From NCBI GenBank assembly GCA_030441535.1, contig JAUJFZ010000002.1:398023-462022 (forward strand): a DNA stretch of 64,000 nucleotides. The letters run 5' to 3'. Position 1 is the stretch's first letter. Every line of letters begins with the position of its first letter. The stretch comes from Betaproteobacteria bacterium LSUCC0117 (GTDB lineage: Bacteria; Pseudomonadota; Gammaproteobacteria; Burkholderiales; Burkholderiaceae_C). The notes under the pieces were generated by a model. That model saw only the letters and a list, made by a program, of their open reading frames with translations, did no database searches and had not been told where the DNA came from. Shown piece after piece: positions 17,915-27,115 of this stretch. The position numbers and the translations under genes are program-made.

Positions 17915-20784
17915 GCCGCGTGGCGGGTCTCGTGTTGGCCAGATAAATTACCCGCACAGCGCTTGCAGGCGCCGGGGAATGACGGGTCTGCGCCCACATC
18001 AAGTGTGTAATGCCAGCAGCGCTCACATTTTTGCGCATCGGTCACACGGACTGAAACGGTGAGCGCCTCACCCGCCTGCAGCGTGACCGCCGAGGTGATA
18101 AAAACAAAGCGGAGGTCATCACCCAAGCTGTGCAGCAGCGCCAAGTCCTCTGACGGTGCCGTGATGGTAATTTCGGCTTGCAAGGACGCACCCACTTGAC
18201 CTTCAGCGCGCAGGGTCTCGATCGCCTTGTTGGCTGATTCGCGAATTTCGCGAATGCGGTTCCACTTGACCAACAATGCACTGTCGATTTCGGGAAACTG
18301 CCAGTAGGTTTGAACGAAGATACTGCCTGCTTCAGGCGAGATAACTTGCCATGCCTCTTCCGCAGTGAATGACAGGAAGGGCGCCATCCAGCGCAGCATG
18401 CCTTGGTTGATGTGCCACAACGCGGTTTGCGCACTGCGACGTGCCGGTGATTTTGGGGCCGTGGTGTACAAGCGGTCTTTGAGTACGTCTAAGTAAAACG
18501 CACCCAAATCTTCAGAGCAATACACCTGTAACTTCGCCACGACCGGGTGGAACTCATAGACATCGTAATGCGCCAAGATGTCACGCTGCATCTGGTGTGC
18601 GCGACTGAGCGCGAAGCGATCGATCTCGAGCATTTCATCCCAAGCGACCGCATCGGTTGCGGGATCAAAGTCACTGGTATTGGCCAGTAAGAAACGCAGG
18701 GTGTTACGGATACGGCGGTAAGCGTCGACCACCCGCGCCAAAATCTTGTCGTCGATTGCCAAGTCACCAGAGTAGTCTGTTGCAGCGACCCACAGTCGGA
18801 TAATTTCAGCACCCATCTTGTTACTGATCTCCTGTGGGGCAACCGTATTGCCCACACTCTTGCTCATCTTGCGGCCTTGGCCGTCAACGGTAAAACCGTG
18901 TGTGAGCAAACTGCGGTAGGGCGCCCGTCCGTACATCGCACATGACGTGAGTAACGAGGAGTGAAACCAACCCCGGTGTTGGTCATGGCCTTCCAAATAC
19001 AGATCTGCTTCCGGGCCCGACTCATGCGCGCTGCCAGGGTGCGAGCCTTTCAAAACCGTGGTGTGTGTCGTGCCCGAGTCAAACCAGACCTCCAAGATAT
19101 CGGTGCTCTTGCTGTACAACGCTGCCGTTTCGGCAGGCTCACCAATGGCTGTCAGGATGTCACCGGTACTCGCTTGGCTCCATGCCTCGATACCGCCTTT
19201 TTCGACGATGCCAGCAGCAACATCGATGATCTCTGGGGTGCGCGGGTGGGGTTCGGCGGTATCGATATGCAACAGGAAGGGCAATGGAACGCCCCAACTG
19301 CGCTGGCGGCTGATGCACCAATCGGGTCTGTTGGCGATCATGTCACGCAAACGGGCCTTGCCACTCTCTGGGTAAAAGTTGGTCTCATCGATGGCGGCAA
19401 GTGCCATTTGACGCAGGGTCTCAGGCGCTTTATCGACGGTGAAAATGCCGTCTCCTTCGTCCATCCGAACAAACCATTGCGCCGCTGCGCGGTAGATGAC
19501 CGGTGTTTTGTGCCGCCAGCAATGCGGGTAGCTGTGGGTGATATCCGTGGTCGCCATCAGGCGATTGCTTTCAGCCAGTACCTCGATGATTCGTGGGCAA
19601 GCCTTCCAGATGTTCATCCCACCGAACAGGGGTAGCTCGGCCTCGTACTCACCGCCACCTTGAACTGGATTGAGAATCTGATCGTAGGCCAAGCCGTTGG
19701 CTTTGCAGGAGTTGAAGTCATCAACGCCGTATGCAGGAGACGAGTGGACGATACCGGTACCATCGGATGCCGTGGCGTAGTCAGCCAGATAAACTGGCGA
19801 CAGCCGCTGGTAGCCCGCATCGGTGTCAAACAGGGGATGTTTGAAGTTGATGTGGTCAAGCGCTTTACCTTGGCAGGTGGCCACGATACGCCCCTCCAAC
19901 GCATACCGCTCAAGGCAGGAGGCCACCAATTCCTCGGCCAACACCAAGTAACCGTGTTTGGTTTCAACCAGCGCGTATGAAAGCTCTGGGTTGACGTTGA
20001 GTGCCTGGTTAGCGGGGATCGTCCACGCCGTCGTTGTCCAAATAACGGCAAATGCGTCGAGGTCTGGATTGGGCAAGTTGCTCAGTCCGAAAGCCTCACA
20101 CAAACGCGTCGTTTCCGCGCAGGCAAACGCGACATCTAAGGTCTGGCTCTTCTTGTCAGCGTATTCGATTTCAAACTCGGCCAGCGATGAGCCGCAGTCA
20201 AAGCACCAGTAAACAGGCTTGAGGCCGCGGTAAACAAACCCACGCTCCATCACGCGTTTGAACGCCCGAATCTCATTCGCTTCTGTGACGAAATCCATGG
20301 TTTTGTAGGGATTGTCAAACTGTCCCAGCAAGCCCAAGCGCTTGAAATCGGCCATTTGTTGCGCGATTTGTTCGGTGGCAAACGCACGACTTTTGGCTTG
20401 CATGTCCTCTCGCGCCAACCGCCGACCATGAATCTTCTCGATCGCGTTTTCAATAGGCAAACCGTGACAGTCCCAGCCCGGAATGTATTGGGCGTCAAAG
20501 TCGGCAAGCTGACGCGCTTTGACGATCATGTCTTTCAAAATCTTGTTGACGGCGTGGCCAATGTGCAACTGACCATTGGCATAGGGCGGCCCATCGTGCA
20601 GGATGAACCGTGGCTTGCCGACACGCGCGTCGCGCAGGCGCTTGTAGGTGTCCTGCTCTTCCCATGTCTTCACCCAAACTGGCTCACGCTTGGGTAAGTC
20701 ACCCCGCATGGGGAATGGCGTGTCGGGCAGGTTCAGGGTTTTGCGGTAATCGGGCTTATCAGTCGCTTGCTCGGACATGGTCAA
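17911..20784 (-). CDS. ileS: Isoleucyl-tRNA synthetase
   Basis: Class I synthetase that charges tRNA-Ile and edits misactivated valine; 957 residues. The HIGH motif is in [16 protein letters not shown] near residue 60, the KMSKS loop in [14 protein letters not shown], and the CP1 editing domain lies between. The C-terminal zinc-binding domain carries CERCWHY and CKRCAGNL, typical of the bacterial IleS1 class that is sensitive to mupirocin. It is 15 bp after ribF and overlaps lspA by four bases. A second start codon (MSEQATD) two codons in is possible. Confidence 0.97.
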   Translation of the reverse strand: MTMSEQATDKPDYRKTLNLPDTPFPMRGDLPKREPVWVKTWEEQDTYKRLRDARVGKPRFILHDGPPYANGQLHIGHAVNKILKDMIVKARQLADFDAQYIPGWDCHGLPIENAIEKIHGRRLAREDMQAKSRAFATEQIAQQMADFKRLGLLGQFDNPYKTMDFVTEANEIRAFKRVMERGFVYRGLKPVYWCFDCGSSLAEFEIEYADKKSQTLDVAFACAETTRLCEAFGLSNLPNPDLDAFAVIWTTTAWTIPANQALNVNPELSYALVETKHGYLVLAEELVASCLERYALEGRIVATCQGKALDHINFKHPLFDTDAGYQRLSPVYLADYATASDGTGIVHSSPAYGVDDFNSCKANGLAYDQILNPVQGGGEYEAELPLFGGMNIWKACPRIIEVLAESNRLMATTDITHSYPHCWRHKTPVIYRAAAQWFVRMDEGDGIFTVDKAPETLRQMALAAIDETNFYPESGKARLRDMIANRPDWCISRQRSWGVPLPFLLHIDTAEPHPRTPEIIDVAAGIVEKGGIEAWSQASTGDILTAIGEPAETAALYSKSTDILEVWFDSGTTHTTVLKGSHPGSAHESGPEADLYLEGHDQHRGWFHSSLLTSCAMYGRAPYRSLLTHGFTVDGQGRKMSKSVGNTVAPQEISNKMGAEIIRLWVAATDYSGDLAIDDKILARVVDAYRRIRNTLRFLLANTSDFDPATDAVAWDEMLEIDRFALSRAHQMQRDILAHYDVYEFHPVVAKLQVYCSEDLGAFYLDVLKDRLYTTAPKSPARRSAQTALWHINQGMLRWMAPFLSFTAEEAWQVISPEAGSIFVQTYWQFPEIDSALLVKWNRIREIRESANKAIETLRAEGQVGASLQAEITITAPSEDLALLHSLGDDLRFVFITSAVTLQAGEALTVSVRVTDAQKCERCWHYTLDVGADPSFPGACKRCAGNLSGQHETRHAA

Positions 20785-20799
20785 TTTAGAGAGTAGGTT

Positions 20800-21792
20800 T
20801 TATAGGTTTAAGAACGCACGTGCGTCTTTGCAATCATTTTCGATGCCGGCAATCAAGGCCTCGAGGCTGTCATATTTACGTTCGTCGTGCAGTTTGTGCA
20901 GCAGGTCTACCGCGATGATCTTACCGTAGGCTTCACCATCCTCTCGGGCGGTATCAAGGCGCTCAGGCCATGTCAGGCAGTGGGTCTCAAGCAGCACACG
21001 GCCGCCGTTGACATCGGTGGGATCCAGCGAGGGTCGAACCCCCAAGTTGGCCACGCCGGGGATCGGGTCGGTAGTCAGGCCATGCACAGCAACTACAAAG
21101 ATACCACTGGCGGCTGGTTTCCAGTGTTGGAAGCGCAGGTTCAGGGTTCGAAACCCCAACGTCCGACCCAACTTACGACCGTGTACCACATGACCTGAAA
21201 TTCGATAAGGGCGACCCAGCAGGGCTTGGGCATCGCCCAGCTCGCCGGCCTGCAACGCATCTCGAACAGCTGAGCTGGAGACGCGCAGGCCATGCACTTC
21301 ATAACTCATCATGCGGGCCACATCGAAACCCAATTGGCTGCCCGCTTGGTCGAGTAGGTCGTAATCGCCCGCTCGCTTGGCGCCGAAACGGAAGTCATCA
21401 CCGACCAAGACGTAGCGGACACCTAAATTCTCGACCAGTGTCTTGCGTATAAAGTCATCAGGGCTTTGGCTGGCAACCGCCTCGTTGAAGGGCAGCACGA
21501 TGCATTGGTCAATGCCACATTCTTGCAAGGCAGCCAACTTATCGCGCAGAGTGGCGATGCGTGCGGGCGCCAACTCGGATCTTTGTAATCGCTGGGCGAA
21601 ATAGTCACGCGGATGAGGCTCGAACACCATGACGCAACTTTTGACACCACGTAAACGCGCCTCATTAGTCAACAGCGCAAGCATTGCCTGATGGCCACGA
21701 TGCACGCCATCGAAATTGCCAATGGTGAGCGCGCACGCAGATGCCAAAGTATGGTGAATGCCGCGGTTGGGAACGCCGTGGAAAATTTTCAT
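20800..21792 (-). CDS. ribF: Bifunctional riboflavin kinase / FAD synthetase
   Basis: Makes FMN from riboflavin and then FAD; 330 residues. The N-terminal nucleotidyltransferase domain has the TIGNFDGVHRGHQ motif (HxGH class) and VGDDFRFG. Next comes the SSSAVRDAL motif at about 175. The C-terminal flavokinase domain starts at YRISGHVVHGRKLGRTLGFRTLN and contains GVANLGVRPSL and the catalytic-loop LLETH region. First gene of the ribF-ileS-lspA set. The 45 bp between it and gloA hold no visible structure. Confidence 0.95.
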   Translation of the reverse strand: MKIFHGVPNRGIHHTLASACALTIGNFDGVHRGHQAMLALLTNEARLRGVKSCVMVFEPHPRDYFAQRLQRSELAPARIATLRDKLAALQECGIDQCIVLPFNEAVASQSPDDFIRKTLVENLGVRYVLVGDDFRFGAKRAGDYDLLDQAGSQLGFDVARMMSYEVHGLRVSSSAVRDALQAGELGDAQALLGRPYRISGHVVHGRKLGRTLGFRTLNLRFQHWKPAASGIFVVAVHGLTTDPIPGVANLGVRPSLDPTDVNGGRVLLETHCLTWPERLDTAREDGEAYGKIIAVDLLHKLHDERKYDSLEALIAGIENDCKDARAFLNL

Positions 21793-21837
21793 GCGCGCAG
21801 ACTCAGTGAAGTCATGAGGCGGACACGGGGCGCCCGA

Positions 21838-22230
21838 TTAGACCGCCTCAGGGCGCTGGATTAGCTCGATTTTGTAGCCATCGGGGTCGGTCACAAACGC
21901 GATCACCGTACTGCCGCCTTTTACGGGGCCGGCTTCGCGGGTCACATTGCCACCCGCAGCTCGGATCTTGTCGCAGGCGGCATAGGCGTCGGGTACTGCC
22001 AACGCGATGTGGCCATACGCGGTGCCCATGTCGTAACTGGTTTGCCCCCAGTTGTAGGTGAGTTCGAGCTCGGCATGGTCGGGGTTTTGTCCGTAGCCGA
22101 CAAAAGCGAGCGTGTATTTGTACTCGGTATTTTCTGATTTACGAATGAGCTTCATGCCCAAAACGTCGGTGTAAAACTGAATGGAGCGATCCAAGTCGCC
22201 CACGCGCAGCATGGTGTGTAGAAGTCTCAT
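21838..22230 (-). CDS. gloA: Lactoylglutathione lyase (glyoxalase I)
   Basis: Converts the methylglyoxal-glutathione hemithioacetal to lactoylglutathione. The 130-residue length and metal ligands agree exactly with the E. coli enzyme numbering: H5, E56, H74 and E122. Other conserved blocks are [18 protein letters not shown] and [18 protein letters not shown]. The short bacterial form is normally nickel-activated. It lies between ribF and the thioesterase gene on the same strand. Confidence 0.96.
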   Translation of the reverse strand: MRLLHTMLRVGDLDRSIQFYTDVLGMKLIRKSENTEYKYTLAFVGYGQNPDHAELELTYNWGQTSYDMGTAYGHIALAVPDAYAACDKIRAAGGNVTREAGPVKGGSTVIAFVTDPDGYKIELIQRPEAV

Positions 22231-22247
22231 GGTGTCGTTCTCTCGTT

Positions 22248-22790
22248 CTATTTGGGATCGAAAATTAAACAGGTGGTCGTGCCATGCGCATAGAGTGTGC
22301 CGTCGGGCCCGACCAGTTTGCCCTCGGCCGTTGCCATTTGTCGTCCACAGTGGATGACCCGCCCAATGGCACGCAGTTTGGGTGTTTTCCCAATCCCGCG
22401 CACCAAATTAACGCTCAGTTCGGCTGTGGTGTACAAGCGACCTTTGGGGACTTTGGTGTGGACCGCACAGGCCATCGCCGAGTCCAGGAGGGTCGCGTAC
22501 CAGCCACCGTGGACGCCGCCCATGGGGTTGAGAACCTTCGGGCCTGGTGTGCCTTGAAAGATTGCCTCACCATCGGCAACTGACATCAACAAGAAGTCGA
22601 GGGTTTCCCCAATGGAGGGTCCGATGAAAAGACCATCCGCAATGCCTTGCATGATCTCTAACCCCGTGTGCTCGCTGACCAAGTCAGGCGTGACGTAAGT
22701 TGCCTTGCGATCTTCACCCGCGGCTAGGGCCAGCCGTGTTTTGAGCGCAGCTTCTTCTTCAATCCATTGATTTAGGGCGTTGTCAGCCAT
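22248..22790 (-). CDS. PaaI-family hotdog-fold thioesterase
   Basis: A 180-residue protein with one hotdog domain of the PaaI/YdiI acyl-CoA thioesterase type. The core motif is [23 protein letters not shown], which includes the helix and catalytic acidic position of the fold, followed by [38 protein letters not shown]. The N-terminal ~55 residues are a helical extension. The natural acyl-CoA is unknown. It is 17 bp upstream of gloA on the same strand and may share its message. Confidence 0.82.
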   Translation of the reverse strand: MADNALNQWIEEEAALKTRLALAAGEDRKATYVTPDLVSEHTGLEIMQGIADGLFIGPSIGETLDFLLMSVADGEAIFQGTPGPKVLNPMGGVHGGWYATLLDSAMACAVHTKVPKGRLYTTAELSVNLVRGIGKTPKLRAIGRVIHCGRQMATAEGKLVGPDGTLYAHGTTTCLIFDPK

Positions 22791-22814
22791 GGTCTCTCAA
22801 TACGCTAGAAGGGG

Positions 22815-24527
22815 TTACTTGATGCGACCAAAGCTGGTCCGTAATGGGTCAGCAGGACCGCGACTGTTGCCAGCGCTGTGGCTTCGGCCACCACCCCCGT
22901 TACCACCACGGCGGTTGCCACCGTTGCCGCGGCCGCGCTCACTCATGGCGTCAATACTGGTGCGCAGCGGATCAGGTTGTCGACCGCCAGCGCCTGCGCC
23001 GTCACGTGCACCATCTCGGTTCCCTTGCGGGGCACGGCGCGGCGCGTCACCAAATTGGCCTTCAGGACGACGGTCACCGCGTGGCGCAAATCCCTGGGGC
23101 GGTTGACCGCCCGCATAGCCAGCACCACTGCCACCGCCACGACGGCGGCGCTTGTTACGGGAGCCACCATCCGCACGCTCGGCGGCAATGCCACCCTGAC
23201 CGTCAGCAGCAGGCCCTTGGCCGGCTGGTTTGGGATTGCGGCGTGGGGGTTGCGTTGCCTTTTTCTCGCGAATTCGCGTCATCATCTCTTGGCGCGCCGT
23301 CTTTGCTGCGTTTGCCATGACTTCCCGGCTGGGGGGTTTGCCCAAACCGCCCCAAAGCACCTGTCGGCCCATGGCGAGTGGCTCGGCCTTCTCACCCGGT
23401 TCAGGTCCAAAGCCTTCCAACAGTTTCACTTCAATGCGTTGATTGATGAAGCGCTCGACATCCTGCATGAAGCCCTCTTCGTCCATACAGACAAAACTAA
23501 TTGCCTCTCCACTCGCGCCCGCACGGCCCGTACGACCAATGCGGTGCACGTAGTCCTCACTGATGTTGGGGATTTCGTAGTTAACAACGTGCGGCAGGTC
23601 GTCAATATCGATTCCGCGTGCGGCAATGTCGGTCGCGACCAGCGCCCGAACTTCGCCGCTCTTGAAACCATCAAGCGCTTGCGTGCGTGCCGCTTGGCTT
23701 TTGTTGCCGTGCAGGGCCATGGCTTAAATGCCGTTGTCAGCGAGGTATTGCGCAACGCTGTTGGCACCGAATTTGGTGCGCGTGAAGACCAGTACCTGAG
23801 ACCAGTTCTCTGATTGGATGATGTGCGCTAAAAGCTCTTTTTTCTTGTTCCGGCCAACGGGGTAAATCCATTGCGTGATCCGCTGGACGGTCGTGTTCTT
23901 GGGGGTCACCTGGATGTGTTGCGGGTCACGCAAGAAGGTGTTGGCCAAAGCACGAATCTCATCGCTGAAGGTGGCCGAGAACAGCAGGCTTTGCTTCTGA
24001 GCAGGCAGCAATGCCAAAATCTTTTTCACATCGTGAATGAAGCCCATGTCCAACATGCGATCGGCTTCGTCGAGAACCAAAATCTCAACTTGTGACAGGT
24101 CGACTGCACCTTGACTGGCCAGGTCCAGCAGGCGTCCCGGGGTCGCAACCAAAATATCTACGCCAGCGCTGAGGCGCTTGATTTGGGGATTCAGGGCAAC
24201 GCCACCGAACACTACTGCGCTTTTCAGGCTCAGATTCTTGCCGTAGGTGCGGACAGACTCCTCGACTTGGGCGGCTAACTCACGCGTTGGCGTGAGGACA
24301 AGGGCGCGAACCGCTTTACCCACACGCTCGCGACCCTGCAGCAGTTGCAGGATAGGCAGCGTAAAGCCAGCGGTTTTGCCGGTGCCCGTTTGAGCGCCGG
24401 CCAGCACGTCAGCACCAGAAAGCACGGCTGGAATGGCTTGCGCTTGGACAGGCGTTGGGTTCTCGTAGCCCTGCTCAAGAACAGCGGCCAAGATGGCGGG
24501 CGCCAAATTTAATTCTTCAAATGTCAT
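22815..24527 (-). pseudogene. rhlE: DEAD-box RNA helicase (RhlE-like), interrupted by one in-frame stop
   Basis: Two open frames, 24527-23724 and 23720-22815, lie in the same reading frame and together form one RhlE-like helicase. Only a TAA at 23726-23724 separates them, in the segment [18 protein letters not shown], where relatives have a charged residue (a single change from AAA would give TAA). The upstream part has the Q motif, [18 protein letters not shown] (VLDEADRM) and SAT. The downstream part has the [11 protein letters not shown] and [10 protein letters not shown] motifs and a Gly/Arg/Asn-rich tail with repeated DPLRTS. Neither half alone has all helicase motifs. It could be a true nonsense mutation, suppressed or read through, or a sequencing error. 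RhlE normally remodels ribosome precursors and assists RNA decay. Confidence 0.86.
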
Positions 24528-24836
24528 ATGGAGTCAATTTGCACCGTGTGACGGTGCCTTTACACCGGCCCGCCACAGGAACCAGAGGTCAAGTGGCCAG
24601 TCAAGGCAGATGGGTTTGGGGAGGGTTGAGCACCGTTGTCAAAGGGTAGTTCTTCCCGCAGCAGGTTGCTGCTGTCGCAGCGACTGATGGCTGACAACGC
24701 CTCTATTATCGTTGGTTTAGCCCGCTTTTTGGTGGTAGGGTCCCGTCTTTTGTGGTTTCGAGACCACTTCAATGCAACGATAATAGAAGATTCGTCACCA
24801 GATGACGTCTTGAATTTTTGAAAGTGAAGTGTTCGC
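24528..24836. other. Divergent rhlE/ettA intergenic region with long inverted repeat
   Basis: No gene in these 309 bp. A 13-bp perfect inverted repeat (24702-24714 and 24775-24787, TCTATTATCGTTG and its complement) encloses 60 bp. Inside is a smaller hairpin, GTGGTT-TCGA-GACCAC, at about 24752-24767. The structure lies 49 bp upstream of the ettA start and would be in its leader if transcription starts further left. It may be a structured leader or a DNA inverted repeat. No protein-coding signal is seen. Confidence 0.6.
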
Positions 24837-26498
24837 ATGGCTCAATATGTTTTTTCAATGAACCGCGTGGGGAAAACCGTCCCGCCTAAACGCCAAATTT
24901 TGAAAAATATTTCGCTGAGTTTCTTCCCCGGTGCCAAGATCGGCGTGTTGGGTTTGAACGGCTCGGGCAAGTCCACCCTGTTGAAAATCATGGCGGGCCT
25001 GGATAAAGAGATTGAGGGCGAGGCGATCCCCATGCCGGGCATCCGGATCGGCTACCTTCCCCAAGAGCCAGCTTTGGACCCGACCCATACCGTGCGGCAA
25101 TCAGTTGAAAGTGGAATGGGTGAGGTGATGGCGGCGAAGGAGCGGTTGGACGCGGTCTACGCCGCCTACGCTGAAGAGGATGCAGATTTTGACGCCTTGG
25201 CAGCTGAGCAAGCTGAACTCGAAGCCATCATCGCTGCAGCCGGCACAGATAGTGAGCATCAATTAGAGATCGCCGCTGACGCCCTGCGTTTGCCCCCATG
25301 GGATGAGTCCATTGAGCACCTGTCCGGCGGTGAAAAGCGGCGCATCGCACTGTGCCGGCTGCTGCTGTCAAAGCCCGACATGCTGCTGCTTGACGAGCCC
25401 ACCAACCACTTGGACGCCGAGAGCGTGGAGTGGCTTGAACAGTATTTGGCACGCTTCCCAGGTACGGTGGTTGCCATTACCCACGATCGTTACTTTCTAG
25501 ACAACGCAGCCGAGTGGATTTTGGAATTGGACCGTGGTCATGGCATCCCCTATAAGGGCAACTACTCTAGTTGGTTGGAGCAGAAAGATGCCCGCTTGGC
25601 GCTCGAACAGCGCACTGAAGATGCGCGCGCCAAGGCCATGAAAAAGGAATTGGAATGGGTGCGTCAAAATGCAAAAGGCCGTCAGTCCAAGAGCAAGGCG
25701 CGTCTGGCCCGATTTGAGGAACTGTCTGACTACGAATACCAAAAACGCAACGAGACGCAGGAGATCTTCATCCCCGTGGCTGAGCGGTTGGGTACGGAGG
25801 TTATTGAATTTAAAAACGTCAGTAAGTCATTTGGCGACCGCATGCTGATCGACGATCTAAGTTTCCGAATCCCCGCTGGCGCGATCGTCGGCATCATCGG
25901 GCCTAACGGTGCCGGTAAGTCGACCTTGTTCAAATTGATTCGCGGTATCGAACAACCGGATACCGGGGAGATTACCCGTGGTCAGACCGTGCAAATTGCA
26001 TTCGTTGATCAACACCGTGACGATTTGGACAACGATAAGACCGTTTGGGAAGATGTCTCGGGCGGCCTCGACATGATCACCGTTGGCAAGTTCCAGATGC
26101 CCAGCCGCGCTTATTGCGGCCGATTCAACTTCAACGGTGGTGACCAGCAAAAGCGTGTCGGCATGTTGTCAGGGGGCGAGCGTGGTCGACTTCATTTGGC
26201 GAAGACGCTGGCTGAGGGCGGTAACGTCCTGTTGCTGGACGAACCCTCGAACGATTTGGATGTTGAAACCCTTCGATCGTTGGAAGATGCGTTGCTGGAG
26301 TTTGCGGGCTGCGCGCTCGTGATTAGCCACGACCGTTGGTTCTTGGATCGGATTGCAACGCACATTCTGGCTTGCGAGGGTGACTCCAAGTGGACGTTCT
26401 TTGACGGCAACTACCACGAGTACGAGGCCGATAAGGTCAAGCGTTTGGGTGCGGAAGGCGCACAACCGAAGCGTATCCGTTACAAGGCGTTGAAGTGA
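24837..26498 (+). CDS. ettA: Energy-dependent translational throttle protein EttA (ABC-F)
   Basis: An ABC-F ATPase that binds the ribosomal E site and gates the first peptide bond according to the ATP/ADP ratio; 553 residues (E. coli 555). Two ABC domains: Walker A GLNGSGKST with signature LSGGEKRR, and GPNGAGKST with signature LSGGERGR. The linker between them is rich in basic residues (KKELEWVRQNAKGRQSKSKARLARFEEL). The first domain contains the arm insertion typical of EttA. There is no membrane domain. The stop overlaps the DUF1415 start by four bases. Confidence 0.94.
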   Translation: MAQYVFSMNRVGKTVPPKRQILKNISLSFFPGAKIGVLGLNGSGKSTLLKIMAGLDKEIEGEAIPMPGIRIGYLPQEPALDPTHTVRQSVESGMGEVMAAKERLDAVYAAYAEEDADFDALAAEQAELEAIIAAAGTDSEHQLEIAADALRLPPWDESIEHLSGGEKRRIALCRLLLSKPDMLLLDEPTNHLDAESVEWLEQYLARFPGTVVAITHDRYFLDNAAEWILELDRGHGIPYKGNYSSWLEQKDARLALEQRTEDARAKAMKKELEWVRQNAKGRQSKSKARLARFEELSDYEYQKRNETQEIFIPVAERLGTEVIEFKNVSKSFGDRMLIDDLSFRIPAGAIVGIIGPNGAGKSTLFKLIRGIEQPDTGEITRGQTVQIAFVDQHRDDLDNDKTVWEDVSGGLDMITVGKFQMPSRAYCGRFNFNGGDQQKRVGMLSGGERGRLHLAKTLAEGGNVLLLDEPSNDLDVETLRSLEDALLEFAGCALVISHDRWFLDRIATHILACEGDSKWTFFDGNYHEYEADKVKRLGAEGAQPKRIRYKALK

Positions 26499-27046
26499 GC
26501 GACTTGTCCACTGACCAAGTGCTTGCGCAAACCCGCGCATGGCTTGAACGGGCAGTCATTGGGCTAAACCTGTGTCCGTTTGCGAATGGTGCGTACCTCA
26601 AAAATCAGGTACGCATTGTGGTCAGCGACGCCAAGCACCTAGATGGTTTCCTCGATACCCTAGATGCTGAGATCCAGCACCTGCGGGAAACGCCTGCCAG
26701 CGTAACTGACACCACACTACTGGTACACCCCGGTTTATTCGCCGACTTTTTGGTCTTTAACGACTTTCTTAATGTAGTGGACGCGGTATTAGAAGAGCAT
26801 GACGCGGTAGGCGAATTTCAGGTGGTTGCGTTTCACCCTGAATTTTTATTCGAAGGTGAAGCGCCTGACGACATGAGCCATTACACCAACCGTTCGCCGT
26901 TTCCGATGTTGCATTTGCTGCGTGAAGACAGCCTCAGCCAAGCGATCGACGCGTATGGCGATACCGATGCCATACCCCTGCGCAACCAGCGTGTGCTGCG
27001 GGAATTAGGTCTTACGAGATGGCAGGCTTTGTTGAGCGACAAATAG
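26495..27046 (+). CDS. DUF1415 family protein
   Basis: A 183-residue cytoplasmic protein of the DUF1415 family, function unknown. The family opening VIGLNLCPFANG contains the conserved Cys. Further conserved text is VVAFHPEFLFEGEAPDDMSHYTNRSPFPMLHLLREDS and IPLRNQRVLRELG. It starts at a GTG overlapping the end of ettA, so it is probably translated from the same message. It ends before a strong bidirectional terminator shared with rne. Confidence 0.85.
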   Translation: MSDLSTDQVLAQTRAWLERAVIGLNLCPFANGAYLKNQVRIVVSDAKHLDGFLDTLDAEIQHLRETPASVTDTTLLVHPGLFADFLVFNDFLNVVDAVLEEHDAVGEFQVVAFHPEFLFEGEAPDDMSHYTNRSPFPMLHLLREDSLSQAIDAYGDTDAIPLRNQRVLRELGLTRWQALLSDK

Positions 27047-27071
27047 CCGCTGAGCCAAACGAAAAGCCCAT

Positions 27072-27101
27072 AAAAAAAGCCGCACCAAGTGCGGCTTTTT
27101 T
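27072..27101. terminator. Bidirectional intrinsic terminator between DUF1415 gene and rne
   Basis: A seven-base-pair GC-rich stem (GCCGCAC, loop CAA, GTGCGGC) flanked by a run of A on the left and T on the right. It therefore works as an intrinsic terminator on both strands, ending the ettA-DUF1415 message and the convergent rne message. Confidence 0.9.
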
Positions 27102-27115
27102 GTACCCAGCCCGCG

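Noticed and set aside
22878..23813. A long plus-strand frame opposite the helicase gene
   Set aside because: Antisense shadow of the Gly/Arg-rich helicase tail; composition mirrors it.
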